From Silurus meridionalis (lineage: Eukaryota > Chordata > Actinopteri > Siluriformes > Siluridae): 64,000 bases of DNA. The position numbers were made by a program, and so were the translations under genes. The notes beneath the pieces were generated by a model. That model saw only the letters and a list, made by a program, of their open reading frames with translations, searched no databases and was not told the origin of the DNA. Location: positions 4,456,001 through 4,520,000 of the forward strand of contig NC_060891.1 of the NCBI RefSeq assembly GCF_014805685.1. The letters run 5' to 3'. Shown here in pieces: positions 11,691-22,175 of this stretch; positions within the stretch are counted from its first letter, which is position 1; every line of letters begins with the position of its first letter.

Positions 11691-12570
11691 TCTGCCTACA
11701 GACACACATTGTTGAGGAGAGAAGTCAATGAAGAAGTGATAGAAATGCTACAATAACTCAGATAACCACTCTGTACAATTGTGTTGAGCAGGAAAGCATC
11801 CTAAAATGCACAACATATTGATGCTTGAGGTGTATGAGCTATAGTAGCAAAAGACCAGATTCAGATTTCTGCTATTCAAGAACAGGATGCCAACGGCTTC
11901 AGCAAGCATTAGCTCAAACAAAAACTCAAACGTTGCCCGGTCTGATGAATCCTGATTTCTGCTTAGTCATTAACATGGTTCGGTCAGAATTTTGCACTAA
12001 AAGCAGAAATTCGTGGAGCTGACCTACCTTGTGTCAATGGTCCAGGCTGGTGGGGGTGGTCTAATGATATGAGGAATATATTTCTTGTTACTAAACATGT
12101 GCAACTTTTCATGAACACAATTAATCATGTTCTAACAGCTACCTAGAGCATAATAATGGCACATTTCAAACTGAATGTCTGAACTCAAGGTGGAGCTGGT
12201 ATAATGATATATGGAATATATTTCCATTAACATAATTTATTATTTTCTAACTGCTACTTATAGCATGATAATGGTACACAGCAATAGTCGTTTCAAACTG
12301 AATGCCTGCACTTAAACTGAAACTGTGTTCAGGCTTTCTACAGAGGCTTTCCCAGGCACCGGATCTGAATCTGATAGAACATCTTGGTCGATGTTGGAAG
12401 ACCTGGACATTCATTTACAGCATGAAATCTGAAGGAATTGTGTAATTTGTGCATGCTTAAATCAACATGTAGAAGAATCTCAAAAATATGTTTTTACATT
12501 GTATGGAATCCATGCCATGAAGAACTGAGGACTGATTCAGAATGATCTACCCAGGAATAAAGAAATTACC
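11690..12570 (+). pseudogene. Tc1/mariner-like transposon, heavily decayed (Tc1-C)
   Basis: The sequence follows the gene of a widespread fish Tc1-like transposase at nucleotide level. AACTCAGATAACCACTCTGTA is preserved near 11755 in near-consensus form, CAGGAAAGCATC follows, and CAAACGTTGCCCGGTCTGATGAAT lies near 11925-11950, where the first catalytic DE segment would be. TCAATGGTCCAGGCTGGTGG is near 12036, GGATCTGAATCTGATAGAACATCTT near 12360 is the decayed PDLNPIEHL segment, and CATGCCATGAAGAACTGAG ends it near 12510. Stops and frameshifts are dense throughout. A related fragment lies at 21905-22175. It is clearly non-functional. Confidence 0.8.
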
Positions 12571-12968
12571 TTTTTTAGCTCCAGAATACGATCTATATGT
12601 ATCCTATTGTCAATTTAACGATTTACTAGGCATTTTTACTCTATCGAATGTGATAAACCTACAATTTTGTGCATGCATCCATATTACCAGCTAGTATGAC
12701 ATTTGGCAAAAAGCTGCTTTCTTTGTGTACATGTAAGTTGTTGATACCCTCGGCAGGAACCTTATCAGTCTTCGAGGTGAAAAGTATATGTCACACATAA
12801 ATGACAAAGGCCAAAGGACAATGCAGTGACTAATATTGTGAGAAACCTACAACCTTTTGTCCTCTATGGGGTCTGGATTTATGCAAAGAATTTTAATGCA
12901 TCAAAGTTCCTTGATTTGACTGCAAATACAAGTTGAAAAAATAAAACTATATATAAATAAATATATAT
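12571..12968. other. Non-coding spacer
   Basis: AT-rich sequence with a short TATATA run next to the hAT insertion at 12969. No gene is seen. Confidence 0.45.
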
Positions 12969-13511
12969 TAGGGATGGTAAGATTCAGCGATTTTCATAGG
13001 TGCATCAGCCGATGCAAATATGTTAGTTTTAAACATACATTATTCGCATCGGTAATATAAATCATTATTAATAGCTATACTTTTATTATTTGAAAGTGAC
13101 CAATAATTTTTGACCAATATTTTTTATGTAGATTAATTTCTCCTGGCTTTCTCAAGCACATTCTCTCAGCACCACTGCTACTACGTGAATATGACATACC
13201 ACAACACTACAGATATACAGAATAGAGATTTACATGGCGGAAATAAAAATGCATCTTTCTGGAGACAGAATAGGAAAAGAACGTCTGGTTATAATTAATC
13301 TCAAATTTTTTCTTTTTTATAAAATTAATTATTTGCTGTTATTGAATATTAAATTGCAAAGCATCGTATTTCTTGCACTGCATCGTAATACGTTTGAATT
13401 GTATGGCATCGCAATGCTAGCTTCTTCATATGTATCTTTAATGTGTTGTATCGTGGCTATGGATCAAGATGCAAATCTTGCCGGCTTCAGTTATGGAGAT
13501 ACACATCCCTT
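12969..13511 (+). mobile_element. hAT element D (TAGGGATGG... CACATCCCTT)
   Basis: The left end TAGGGATGGTAAGATTC and the right end ACACATCCCTT form an imperfect inverted repeat. Flanking octamers are ATATATAT and ATATATAA (7 of 8), though in AT-rich context. Internal words AGCCGATGCAAAT and GCATCGTA recur, as in other fish hAT derivatives with TGCATCG-rich ends. The internal block 13145-13260 is matched in reverse by 28680-28840, which supports a repeat family. A frame at 13234-13527 lies within it and has no transposase motif. Confidence 0.7.
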
Positions 13512-14952
13512 ATATATAAATATTTAAAATGCAAGACTGAGCTCTTCATCAAATGTGTCAAAATGCTGAGTACATATTAAAGTAACCATTGAACACGAGA
13601 AGTTTGCTGTGTGTTTGTCCACAAGAACAAAAAAAAAACAAACAAACCCATTTTTAACACAAGACTGGGACAAACTCCTATGTCTAATGGGCAACAGTCA
13701 AAGATCATCAAATCTCCTCCCAATTAAAGACAACCATAAAATATGTGAGCGGCATTGCGGAATCAGTAAAGCTTTTTCGCTGGCCTCCGTAAATACATTT
13801 TGAACAACAGATCTGAATCTTGCATGATGAAGACATTATGTGTCATAATAATTAGGAACACAGACAAAAGAACAACTAATCAGCATGCAAATGTATGCAG
13901 ACCCCAGTGTTTCAGATGAGACAGATTTTCTACCTTTTTCCTTTTTTTTCCCCTTTTTTGCTCAATTCATCTTCATTGCTAATCATTTGAGGGCTGCCAA
14001 ATGTTCACTGACACTAATGTATTACAGGTCAAGAGAGGCAGGTCTTCACCTATTACCCCCAAAACAATGTGCTTCCATCCCATTCCCACTTCAGGCTTTG
14101 CAGCAATTACTGCCAGATGCAATCACAAGCCTTGAATAGAAGCAACTGGGGCTTGTTTGTGGTTTGGATTCATTAAAAAGGAGGGTGAAGAAAGGAATAA
14201 ATTACTTAATTGTACTGTGAAAAAAAAAGGAAAAGAAAAAAAAAACCTAGCCAAGAGATGGGCAGTATATCTCCGCTGCTTGATTAGGAGGCTAGTGCAC
14301 TCTTGGAATGGAATAGTGGGATAGCTAAGTACGGCCCATATACAAGATTTTTGGGTGTCCTCCAAAACAGATGGCTCCACATACCATCCACTCTGTCAAA
14401 CGGCTGGCCATTTTTATTCATCTGGGCTTTGGTACAAAGTTCACAAAGAGGACTGGCGGGACAATGAAGAGAGAAAGAGAGGGGGAAAAGATTCCGTTTC
14501 GCTTCTGTCTTCTGTTTTGATCATTCTTCTGTCCTTCAAATCGCCACGAAACGGAGATAACTATTAAAGGCTACTCTTTTCGCTCAAACTTGTACCACGT
14601 ATGGAATTCACATGGATTGCATGTAAAAACGTCATCCAATTCCAAAAAATTCCGTAAGAGACATACAGTACTGTATGAAATCCCTCTTGGCTGCCCATGT
14701 TTTTGACGAGATCACCCGAGTCAGATGTTACAAGACTCGGGCCTAGCAGATGTAGTCCCAACTACCACAGCATCCCAGCATGATGTATAATCGATGCAAT
14801 TTATTAAGATCTCGGTATTAAAAAAAATAAAAATAATTGAAAGCACATAAGCAGCACTCAAGGCCCATAATGATAGTTGAGGATGTGAGAAAGCTCTTGG
14901 AAACAGAATAATGGCACACCAACCGAGTCCTCCATAGAAGAAAGGAAATGAG
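13512..14952. other. Single-copy non-coding DNA
   Basis: Frames in this block are short and unlike known proteins. A perfect octamer word ATGCAAAT occurs near 13884. Some stretches, such as 14580-14760, have balanced composition and no repeats, but nothing identifies a gene. Confidence 0.4.

Positions 14953-15017
<65 letters not shown>
14953..15017. repeat. (GT)n microsatellite
   Basis: About 32 uninterrupted GT units are followed by GGTTGGGGGG. Confidence 0.98.
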
Positions 15018-15020
<3 letters not shown>

Positions 15021-15709
15021 TGGGGGGTTAGGGGAATAATATAAAATCAACCGAGTGCAGCTCGGGAAAAAGAGAGGCGGCCCCTGTGTATGCAAAAGTA
15101 CCAGCATAATCGAAGAATGCGTTTATTTACAGTACTTGTATGCTCATTGTTGAGTCCCAGTCTCCCCTCCCCCCTTTATAATTTTCTCCATGTCTCCGTT
15201 CACCCTTTCTACCTCCCCCACCACACAGGCAAGCCTTAATGGCACTTGTCTGCCACTCTTCATAAACAGACGAAGACACTCAGAACAAGCAAATGATGAG
15301 AAAGTAGTATAACAGCTCGGTTGTATGGGATGCTTTCACATGGGAATTATGGTTTTGAAGCGGGTCAGGATGGGGGTGGCGGGGTTGATTGGTTGATTGA
15401 AGAACATAAGAACGATAAGGACCTTACTGAACGAAGTCACACGCAAGTCCATTCAAACAAACCGAAAAGATGTGTTTTAGCTAAATTATGAAATCAGTGT
15501 TGCAAGAAAGGCAAGAAAGCTATAGTAAAAAATGTAGTGCAAGAAAAGGAATAGAAAAAAAATGTATGCATAATGTATTTTACTTAATAATGTAAAAATC
15601 TGTGTACGTAAGGCAATACACAAAGATGTAGCATCTGTGTTATATTTTTTGCATAAATCTTAGATTGATCTACAATTAAAGCCAAATGAACTGAAACAAT
15701 TTTAGCCCG
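15018..15709. other. Non-coding DNA
   Basis: Pyrimidine-rich and mixed sequence. No gene or named repeat is recognised. Confidence 0.4.
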
Positions 15710-16115
15710 ACTGTGACACAACACGAGCGGAAGTAGATGCAGGTGCAGATTCATTTATTCAAGTGCAAACATACGAGATAAACGCTACTAAATAAAAAGC
15801 ACAGAACAAAGCGACAAAGAAACAAGGTGCAAAACCTGGACCGCGGAACAAGACACAAAGAAACATTGAAAATGAAATATAAGAGCTAATTACTAGTAAA
15901 TCAGGTGCTCAAGCAGTCACATGACAATGATGCACAGGGGCTGACAGGACATGTGGTGAATTTCACACCCAGGCCTTCAATGGTGAATCAATCCACCTCT
16001 TAATACCATAATTATGACGCCACGTCTATAAAAAACATCAATATCATACAGAACCGCAGTACAACAGCGCTACATCACAGACAGGTTTCTGATACAGTGA
16101 GAATGAATGCCAATG
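15710..16115. repeat. Dispersed repeat, copy 2 (pair with 380-770)
   Basis: The right half shares ordered words with 603-770 (ATTTCACACC, CAATCCACCTCTTAATAC, TATGAC, CATCACAGACAG). The left half has repeated ACAAAG, AAGACACAAAG and CAGGTGC words, as in non-coding tails of some fish transposons. No protein is present. Confidence 0.55.
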
Positions 16116-16289
16116 AAACCACAATTCAACAAGTCTCGTTTCACTGCAGCCGCAGCTGCACCACCCCATACATCATCTCTAGCAAAAATATCAATAAAAC
16201 CTCATGAAACGACAAGTTTTCTGTGCATTTATCCGTGGATTGCGGTTTTACTCATGATCTAAATTAAGGCAGGTTGTGTGTTTTTGTGC

Positions 16290-16884
16290 ACAGGAAAAAA
16301 TACACAAAAGTATGAATAGTTCATGAGAAAGCTTGAGAAATGTTTTGAACTATTTTGGCCGATCTTTTCTCATGATGACCAGCTTTTCTTGGAAAGCCTG
16401 TCTTATAAACGTCCTTGTATATGAATCTGCATCCAAATAAATTTCTTCTTCTCTGTCTGCCGTTGTGGAATGAAAAAATAAACAGCTATTAAATCCACAC
16501 GAATATATTCGAGCTTGTGCAGTTTGCGGGTTGCGAGCTCTGACTAGTGCGCTCTCTGACCGTCCAATCAAAGGACATGAAAATGGCAAAGTGACTGGAC
16601 GCCTGTTAGGGGGCCTTGGAGTGACCAAATCACTGATTGGTTGAAGCAACTGCTTCAAACTACATGCATGTGAATCTACCAAGAGTCTGCACTGTTCATT
16701 TCTGCTGGCCTTCAGGCAATACGTGAGCAGCCAACCCGAGAGAAACGTTATGGAATGATGAGAATAGACTTTCGGGAATAATTTAATACATATTCATGGA
16801 CAACATATATTAAAATGTAAGTCAGTGATTCTGAGAGTTTAGACCAGCAGAAAAGGCCTTTTTGGCCTTGACGGCCCACCACTG
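16290..16884 (-). mobile_element. hAT element, ZMYM1-like type, 5' end and leader
   Basis: The right edge ACGGCCCACCACTG reads CAGTGGTGGGCCGT on the minus strand, a hAT-style terminus. It is followed by GACGGCC/AAAAGGCC words common at the ends of fish hAT elements that encode a zinc-finger MYM-like transposase. A 110-codon minus frame (16682 down to 16350) covers the leader. Its end, with LDADSYTRTFIRQAFQEKL, may be the first transposase residues, but this is remembered similarity and not certain. The catalytic part is missing. Confidence 0.55.
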
Positions 16885-17216
16885 ATAAAATGACCTCCTG
16901 GACCTTCAGGTCAGTTTTAATATTAATAATAAATGAACATTTCTCCTCTCAGCGCTGAAGCTCTTGTTGAAGGAGGGCTCATAGCCTCACGTGCATTAGG
17001 AAAAAGTGTGATTAAATGTAAATGAGTTGTCTACAAAAGTAAATGGCGACAATGGCGTATAACAGGAGGCTCCTCTCCATGGCGAAGAATCAGATTCATC
17101 GTTCGTGCTCAGATTCCTGCCTCAACATCTCGCGAATCGGATATCGCTCGCACGTCCCCTCGTCGCCGCTTGTTTCTTTTTAAAGTCTTCATAAAGGCAT
17201 TGTTTTATTAAAAAAT
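16885..17216. other. Non-coding DNA, CpG-bearing block
   Basis: 17040-17165 contains several CpGs (TCTCGCGAATCGG, ATCGCTCGCACG, CGTCGCCGC), unusual for this AT-rich window. It may be a small regulatory island; no gene is visible. Confidence 0.35.
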
Positions 17217-17625
17217 AGGTTGAAACCTAAATCTACTTATGAAGAGTGAGCAGCTCTTTGAAAGCTTTTATGCCATTCACAGTTTTGTGAAAATAACGCA
17301 ACTTTTCAGCGGCTTTATTGAATTGCATTTGGTCTTTTTTTTTAAAAATTATTTTATTTTAAATTTTATTCATTTATTTAACGAGGTGTTCAATGACCGG
17401 GCTATTCACTCCTTTTCACTGAAACTTAAATAGATCTGTTTGATAGTTAAAAGTAAAGTGAGGTGTACACATTTTTCCCCTTTTATTCAGACTTAGGAAT
17501 TCGGTTGTTCAGATACTGTGGAGTGTTCTTCATCTTTTTTATTTTTTAAACATAAAAGTTTCGTATTGTAGCATATGCTTGTAGCCCTGCTTAAATTTGT
17601 AATAATTAGAAGACATTTAAGAAAG
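17217..17625. repeat. Local duplication, block B copy 1
   Basis: This matches 19434-19690 in order: CCTAAATCTACTTATGAAGA, then GAGCAGCT, TTATGCCATTCACAGTTTTG, GCGGCTTTATTGAATT, ATTTAACGAGGTGTTCAATG, GTTTGATAGTTAAAAG and TTTGTAATAATTAGAAGACA. It is longer than copy 2 because of sequence between the last two words. No coding potential is evident. Confidence 0.85.
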
Positions 17626-17689
17626 TACTTTTTCTACCATAAGTCACAAGGACACTGTTATTTTTTTTTTTAGTCTTTTTCTTTTTTTC

Positions 17690-18120
17690 CCCCATCAATT
17701 ACAGTAGCTCCGCAGTTTGCGGTTGAATGGAAGGAGAAATGGCAGACGAGGCACAGCACTCCTTCTTTCGCTGGGGCCACACTTATAATGGAAGGAGCTT
17801 TTGTGAAGGCCATCTTTTGAATGCGCAGTCGAGGTCATTCATTAATTCAGAGCATGGCATTTAATAGGTACATCACAAGAAACTGAAAGAATGCAAATAA
17901 TAACATTTCATAATACGAGTGCACAAAAGATGGTCGGTAACTTCATTAATTAAGCAAACGCCCATGTAACTACGGCTCATCATTATGCCTGGATGGCCCC
18001 TTAATTATTAGGTTTCATGCATTTTATTATTTTTTTCTGATGTACATGATGAAAATGACAATAAGTGCATCGGCCATTAAGAGCTGGCAATAAAATGGCA
18101 ATGTGTAATTGGTGGAAGAA
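17690..18120. promoter_or_regulatory. Candidate conserved noncoding element
   Basis: The block is low in repeats, with balanced composition and clustered homeodomain-type words: TTCATTAATTAAGC near 17941 and CCCTTAATTATTAGG near 17999. Neighbouring DNA is homopolymer-rich. This texture is what vertebrate conserved noncoding enhancers look like. The call is inference only; conservation cannot be tested here. Confidence 0.4.
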
Positions 18121-18238
18121 TAAAGTTTGTATACTTTTTTATATTATGTATCATTTTTATATTATGTACTATATATTTTTTTTCATTTTATAGATTTTTA
18201 CCTTATCAATAAACTTCATCATAGCCAAACTGGATGTA

Positions 18239-18660
18239 CACTATATAGCCATAAATTATGTGAACGCCTGGCAACCCAGATGCAGTTTTTCCCTATACTG
18301 TACTCTTACCACACAATTGTATCAGACATCTCTGTAAACTGTAAACAACTTTCCTCTACTGGAACCAAGATTTCCAAACACTGTTTTTAGCATGATGAAG
18401 CTCTATGAGCTCCAAGAAGACATGGTTGGAGTGGAAGAACTCGAAGGTTCTTCGGAAAGAGATAAACTGGAACACACCGAGTAAAACCTAGACCTTCTCA
18501 TCATCAGTGTCTGATCTCACTTAAGCTCTTGTACCTGAATGATCACAAATCCCTAAATCCATGTTCCAGAATCTAAAAGAAAACCCTCCAACAACAGTGG
18601 AATCTGGAATGAGATGTTAGAATGGGATGATCAGGTATCTAAATAATTTTGGCCATGCAG
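18239..18660 (+). mobile_element. Tc1-A family element, near full length
   Basis: The left end CACTATATAGCCATAAATTA follows a TA. The right end CAGGTATCTAAATAATTTTG then GCCATGCAG mirrors it. Internal landmarks are degenerate but ordered: AGCATGATGAAGCTC, TTGGAGTGGAAGAACT, TGAATGATCACAAATC and CAGTGGAATCTGGAATG. It is about 420 bp long, with no open transposase. Confidence 0.75.
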
Positions 18661-19291
18661 CCTATTACAATATTTTTATGTAAACCTTCACATACTGTCG
18701 TAACACTTCAGTCAATATAAGAAAAAAGATAAAGGGGATATATTGAGATTAATTATCGATTAAAAATAATCAGACATCAGCCTTGTCTGCTGTTCAGACT
18801 TACTGCTGGAGTGTCACTCAATCCATAAGGTTCCACCTGTTGACATTCATTAACAGTCAAAGGCAGTGCAATAGCCTGCAGCAACCTCTACATGCCGAGG
18901 CAGAGTTGAAGGTTGATAGAAGCCCCCTGACAGCAGCTCACACCAGCCTGCCCATCACAGAGGAGGTGAGGGAGAGCGCTGGTGGCCGACACGCTGCTCG
19001 CTCGTTCCGTTAGTAAGCCGCATTGTGGAAGGGTGAAATTCACTGACACTGTGTTCATTCTAATTCAATTAAACACCTGTCAGTGAGTCTTGTTTTTGTG
19101 CATGTATGTGCACATTATATGACTGCGCTGCCCCGCGCTTTATTCGTGATGCATACAAAACTGATACAAGGTTGATGTGAAGTACAACAACTGACTAATT
19201 ATTATTATTATTATTATTAATATTACTTCCGTATCAAGTCATTTTGTAGTTTTGCACATCTAAGTAATACCAGACAACAAGAACAATATCT
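18661..19291. other. Single-copy non-coding block
   Basis: 18780-19130 has balanced composition and few homopolymers, and ends with CAATTAAACACCTGTCAGTG. It could be a conserved noncoding element. A 22-bp ATT array lies at 19199-19220. No gene is recognised. Confidence 0.35.
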
Positions 19292-19850
19292 TGCTGCTTT
19301 AAGACCATATATAAGTATCTTTACATATTTTTTTTTTTTTTTACAAGAAAAGTTAATTTGATTTAATAAGTTAATTTGAACAAATTCAAACTCCACTCAA
19401 ATGCAAGCAGAGTAAATCATTTGTTTCATGACAAATAGGTCAAAGCCTAAATCTACTTATGAAGAGTGGATGTGAGTGAGCAGCTTTTTGAAAGATTTTA
19501 TGCCATTCACAGTTTTGTGAATATAACGCAACTTTTTAGCGGCTTTATTGAATTGGTCTTTTTTTTTTACATTTTTTTTCTTTTATTTAACGAGGTGTTC
19601 AATGACTGGGCTATTCACCCCTTTTTCTCAGAAACTTAACTACATCTGTTTGATAGTTAAAAGTTTTTAATTTGTAATAATTAGAAGACAAAAAAAAATT
19701 TGCTGCTTTAAAACCATATACTGTAGAAGATTTTTTTATGTTTTTTTTTTTTTTTTCTTTTCACAAGAACTCTATAAAACAGTTCATATGAACAAACTAA
19801 TACTCCATATGAATGCAGGCAGAGTCAATAATTTTTTTTTTCTGAGAAAC
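19292..19850. repeat. Local duplication, blocks A1-B-A2
   Basis: Block A starts TTGCTGCTTTAAGACCATAT near 19292 and TTTGCTGCTTTAAAACCATA near 19698. In both it continues with a poly-T stretch, CACAAGAA or ACAAGAAAA, then AACAAA and ACTCCA(C/T) and a final ATGCA(A/G)GCAGAGT. Between them is block B (19434-19690), the relative of 17217-17625. The order A-B-A shows a tandem duplication with a unit of about 405 bp, in which only one B survives. Confidence 0.8.
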
Positions 19851-20274
19851 CTTATTTCATAAAAATCTAGATAAGACCTACAGAATTTTTGGGAAAAAAA
19901 ATTATTTTAAATGGAGAACGCTTACCTGCTTGGAAGCATGTTAGCCTTGTCCGTGTGGTAGATGTGGTATGATAAAGGATGAAGATAGCCAGAAGGTGAG
20001 AACTCGAAAATAATGAGTCTTCCAGTGATGATACATCTTGTTTTGCAATGCTCGTTGGGGTGTTTAAGTATTGTCTCCAAAAATCTGCCGTTTTAACGCT
20101 TTTGGCCTGAAAAGTATAAAAATGGATGATTTTATACAAAAATAAGTGGATGGGTCCTGTTAGAGGGGCAATCTGAGGCTGTGGCAAATTAAAAAGTAAC
20201 ACTAGAACGCTTTCATTTATCATTAATTTGCCACCATTACAATTCCTTAAACTGTTACCACAAAGTGACACACA
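19851..20274. other. Non-coding DNA
   Basis: A long minus-strand frame (20271 to 19867) has no recognisable domain, and its composition looks random. I do not support it as a gene. Confidence 0.35.
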
Positions 20275-20532
20275 ATTGCATTGGATGTCTTTGGATGCTC
20301 TTGGAAGATCTTGATTGGCCTGCTATAGAGCTCTGAACTCAACCTTATTCAACACCATTGAATGAATTGGACCGCTGACTGCACCCCAGGCCTCCTGCAC
20401 CTCACCTCCATCAGTACCTGGCTTTACTAAAACCGTTGTCACTGAATGAGAACAAATCTCCATAGCAACACTCCAGAACCTAATAGAAACATCTTCCTAG
20501 AAGAGTGGAGGTTATTCAAAAGAAAAAGGGGC
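20275..20532 (+). mobile_element. Tc1-A family element, 3' portion
   Basis: Landmarks in order are TTGGAAGATCTTGATTGGCC, TATAGAGCTCTGAACTCAAC, GACTGCACCCCAGGCCTCCT, CATCAGTACCTGG, ACAAATCTCCA and AGAAGAGTGGAGGTTATT. The copy ends at GGGGCTAAATT, where the L2 tail of the minus-strand LINE begins. Confidence 0.85.
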
Positions 20533-20534
20533 TA

Positions 20535-21600
20535 AATTTTTGGCATTTAGCAGACACCCTTGTCCAGAGTGACGTACAAGACTGCTTTAAATCTCCATCA
20601 ATGAATAGATCTACACTGGTATGCTAGATTACAAACTTAAGATAAATCAGCCTACAACTCTGTTGAGAAGATTTTTATAAACAAAGCAAACCTGAAAAAG
20701 TGTTAGTTTAAGTGTTTCAGGAAGAGGAAGGTCTTCACTCACCGCTTGAAGAAAGCCAGTGACTCCGCTGTTCTGACATCTTGGGGAAGTTCATTCCACC
20801 ACCTCATTGCCAGAGCAGAGCAGAGCCTTGAAGTATACTTACCTTTTTCCTTGAGAGAAGGTTATACCAGTTGAGCAGTGCCTGAAGACCTCAGGCAGCG
20901 TGGTGCAGTGCGAGGAGTGATGAGCTCTGATGGGTTCTGAGGTAAGAGGGTGCTGGTCCATTTTTGGCTTTGTAGGCAAGCGTCAGTGTTTTGAATCTGA
21001 TGTGTGCAGCTGCCAGAAGCCAGTGGAGGGAGTGCAGCAGTGGGGTGGTTGGGCAGGTTGAACACAAGTCATGCGAGCTGCATTTTGAATAATTTGCAGT
21101 GGACAAATTGTGTTCAGAGGTAATCCTGCCAGCAGAGAGTTGCAGTAGTCCAGTCTTGAAATGACAAGAGACTGAACAAGCACCTTAGCAGCCTGTGTGG
21201 ATGGAAATGGTCAAATCATTTGGATGTTTTACAGAAGAAGCAGACAAGAACAAGTCACATTAGCAACATGTGAGGAAAGGAAAATTGATTGTCGATAGTT
21301 AACCCAAGGTTTCAAGCAGTGGCTAAAGGGGCAGACAATAATACTGACCTGGAGATAAATTGCCTGGGATGACCAGCAGTTGGGTTTTGCTGTGGTTAAA
21401 TTCTAGTTGATGAGCACTCATCAACGAAGATATGTCCACTAGGCATGCCAAGATCCGAGCAGAAGCTGTGGTATCTGAGGGAGGAATAGCATAGCAGTGG
21501 TAAGAAAACCCATGTGAGGATATGACTTCTCTAAGGGTTGTGAGTGAGAAAAGGAGGGGGACCAAGTACTGAGCCTTGTAGGCTGCTCCACAGACACCAA
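20535..21600 (-). pseudogene. L2-type LINE, 3' part of reverse transcriptase and tail
   Basis: Read on the minus strand, the order is VPLLFSLTTLREVISSHGFSYH near 21555, then FNHSKTQLLVIPGN near 21370. LVQSLVISRLDYCNSLLAGL is near 21180 and IQNAARM near 21075. FKTLTLAYKAKNGPAPSYL follows near 20970, then an RTAPR segment near 20900. The block WWNELPQDVRT is visible near 20790 in a shifted frame. The element ends in a 3' tail whose minus-strand reading is CTCTGGACAAGGGTGTCTGC then TAAATGCC at about 20536-20575. The catalytic box is damaged: after YHCYA the DDTQ segment is deleted and the sequence jumps to PPSDTTASAR. Frameshifts occur near 21320 and 20860. It is a different L2 lineage from the copy at 1755. 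Confidence 0.85.
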
Positions 21601-21904
21601 AGCTTTTGAAAAAAGCTAAATGGAGAAAAGGGTGTCTGCCAACATTTGTCATGGGAAACATGTTTTTCTGATTATCCCTGAGCGTCAGTAGAAACCATGC
21701 AAAGACCTTTCTAAAAATCTGCACAGTATAAATTCTTCACAGTGTATGGAATGCACAATTGTGTGATACAGTATAAATGGCGTTTCCATTCTGCTCCAAA
21801 ATATAAAACACAGCTGCAAGTCGTACTGAAATGCTTGTTAAGCTTAAAGAATGACAGCTGCATTAAAAAAATGTGTTTAATAAGATTTTGGTGATTTTTA
21901 AGCC

Positions 21905-22175
21905 TGACATGGTTGTTGGCACCAGGCATGATTTGAGTATTTCAAAAACTGCTGAATTCCAAGATTTTTCTTACATATAGTTGCAGTGTCTAGAGTTCAT
22001 GAGTAAGATGAACAGTTCAGTAAGTGAAAATATGAGAGGTCAGGTGATGATTTAAGCTGCCAAGAAGTATACACCGTATCTGACACTCTACTGAGTCAAA
22101 TAAACACCACATCAGGTTCCTCTCCTGTCAGTGAAAAACGGGAATCTGAAGCTTTTTCTGGTACAAACTGGAGAG
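21905..22175 (+). mobile_element. Tc1-like fragment (Tc1-C family)
   Basis: GGTTGTTGGCACCAGGCATG and TTTGAGTATTTCAAAAACTG are the start of the family's DNA-binding region. ACCACATCAGGTTCCTCTCC followed by TGTCAGTGAAAAACGGGAAT is a later part, as in the copy at 11690. The middle is deleted or unrecognisable. No open frame survives. Confidence 0.7.

Noticed and set aside
14721..15107. His/Thr-rich protein over the GT array
   Set aside because: It is a translation of the microsatellite with no domain.
19867..20271. 134-codon minus-strand frame
   Set aside because: No domain. It covers low-complexity Ser/Thr codons and non-coding DNA between repeats.
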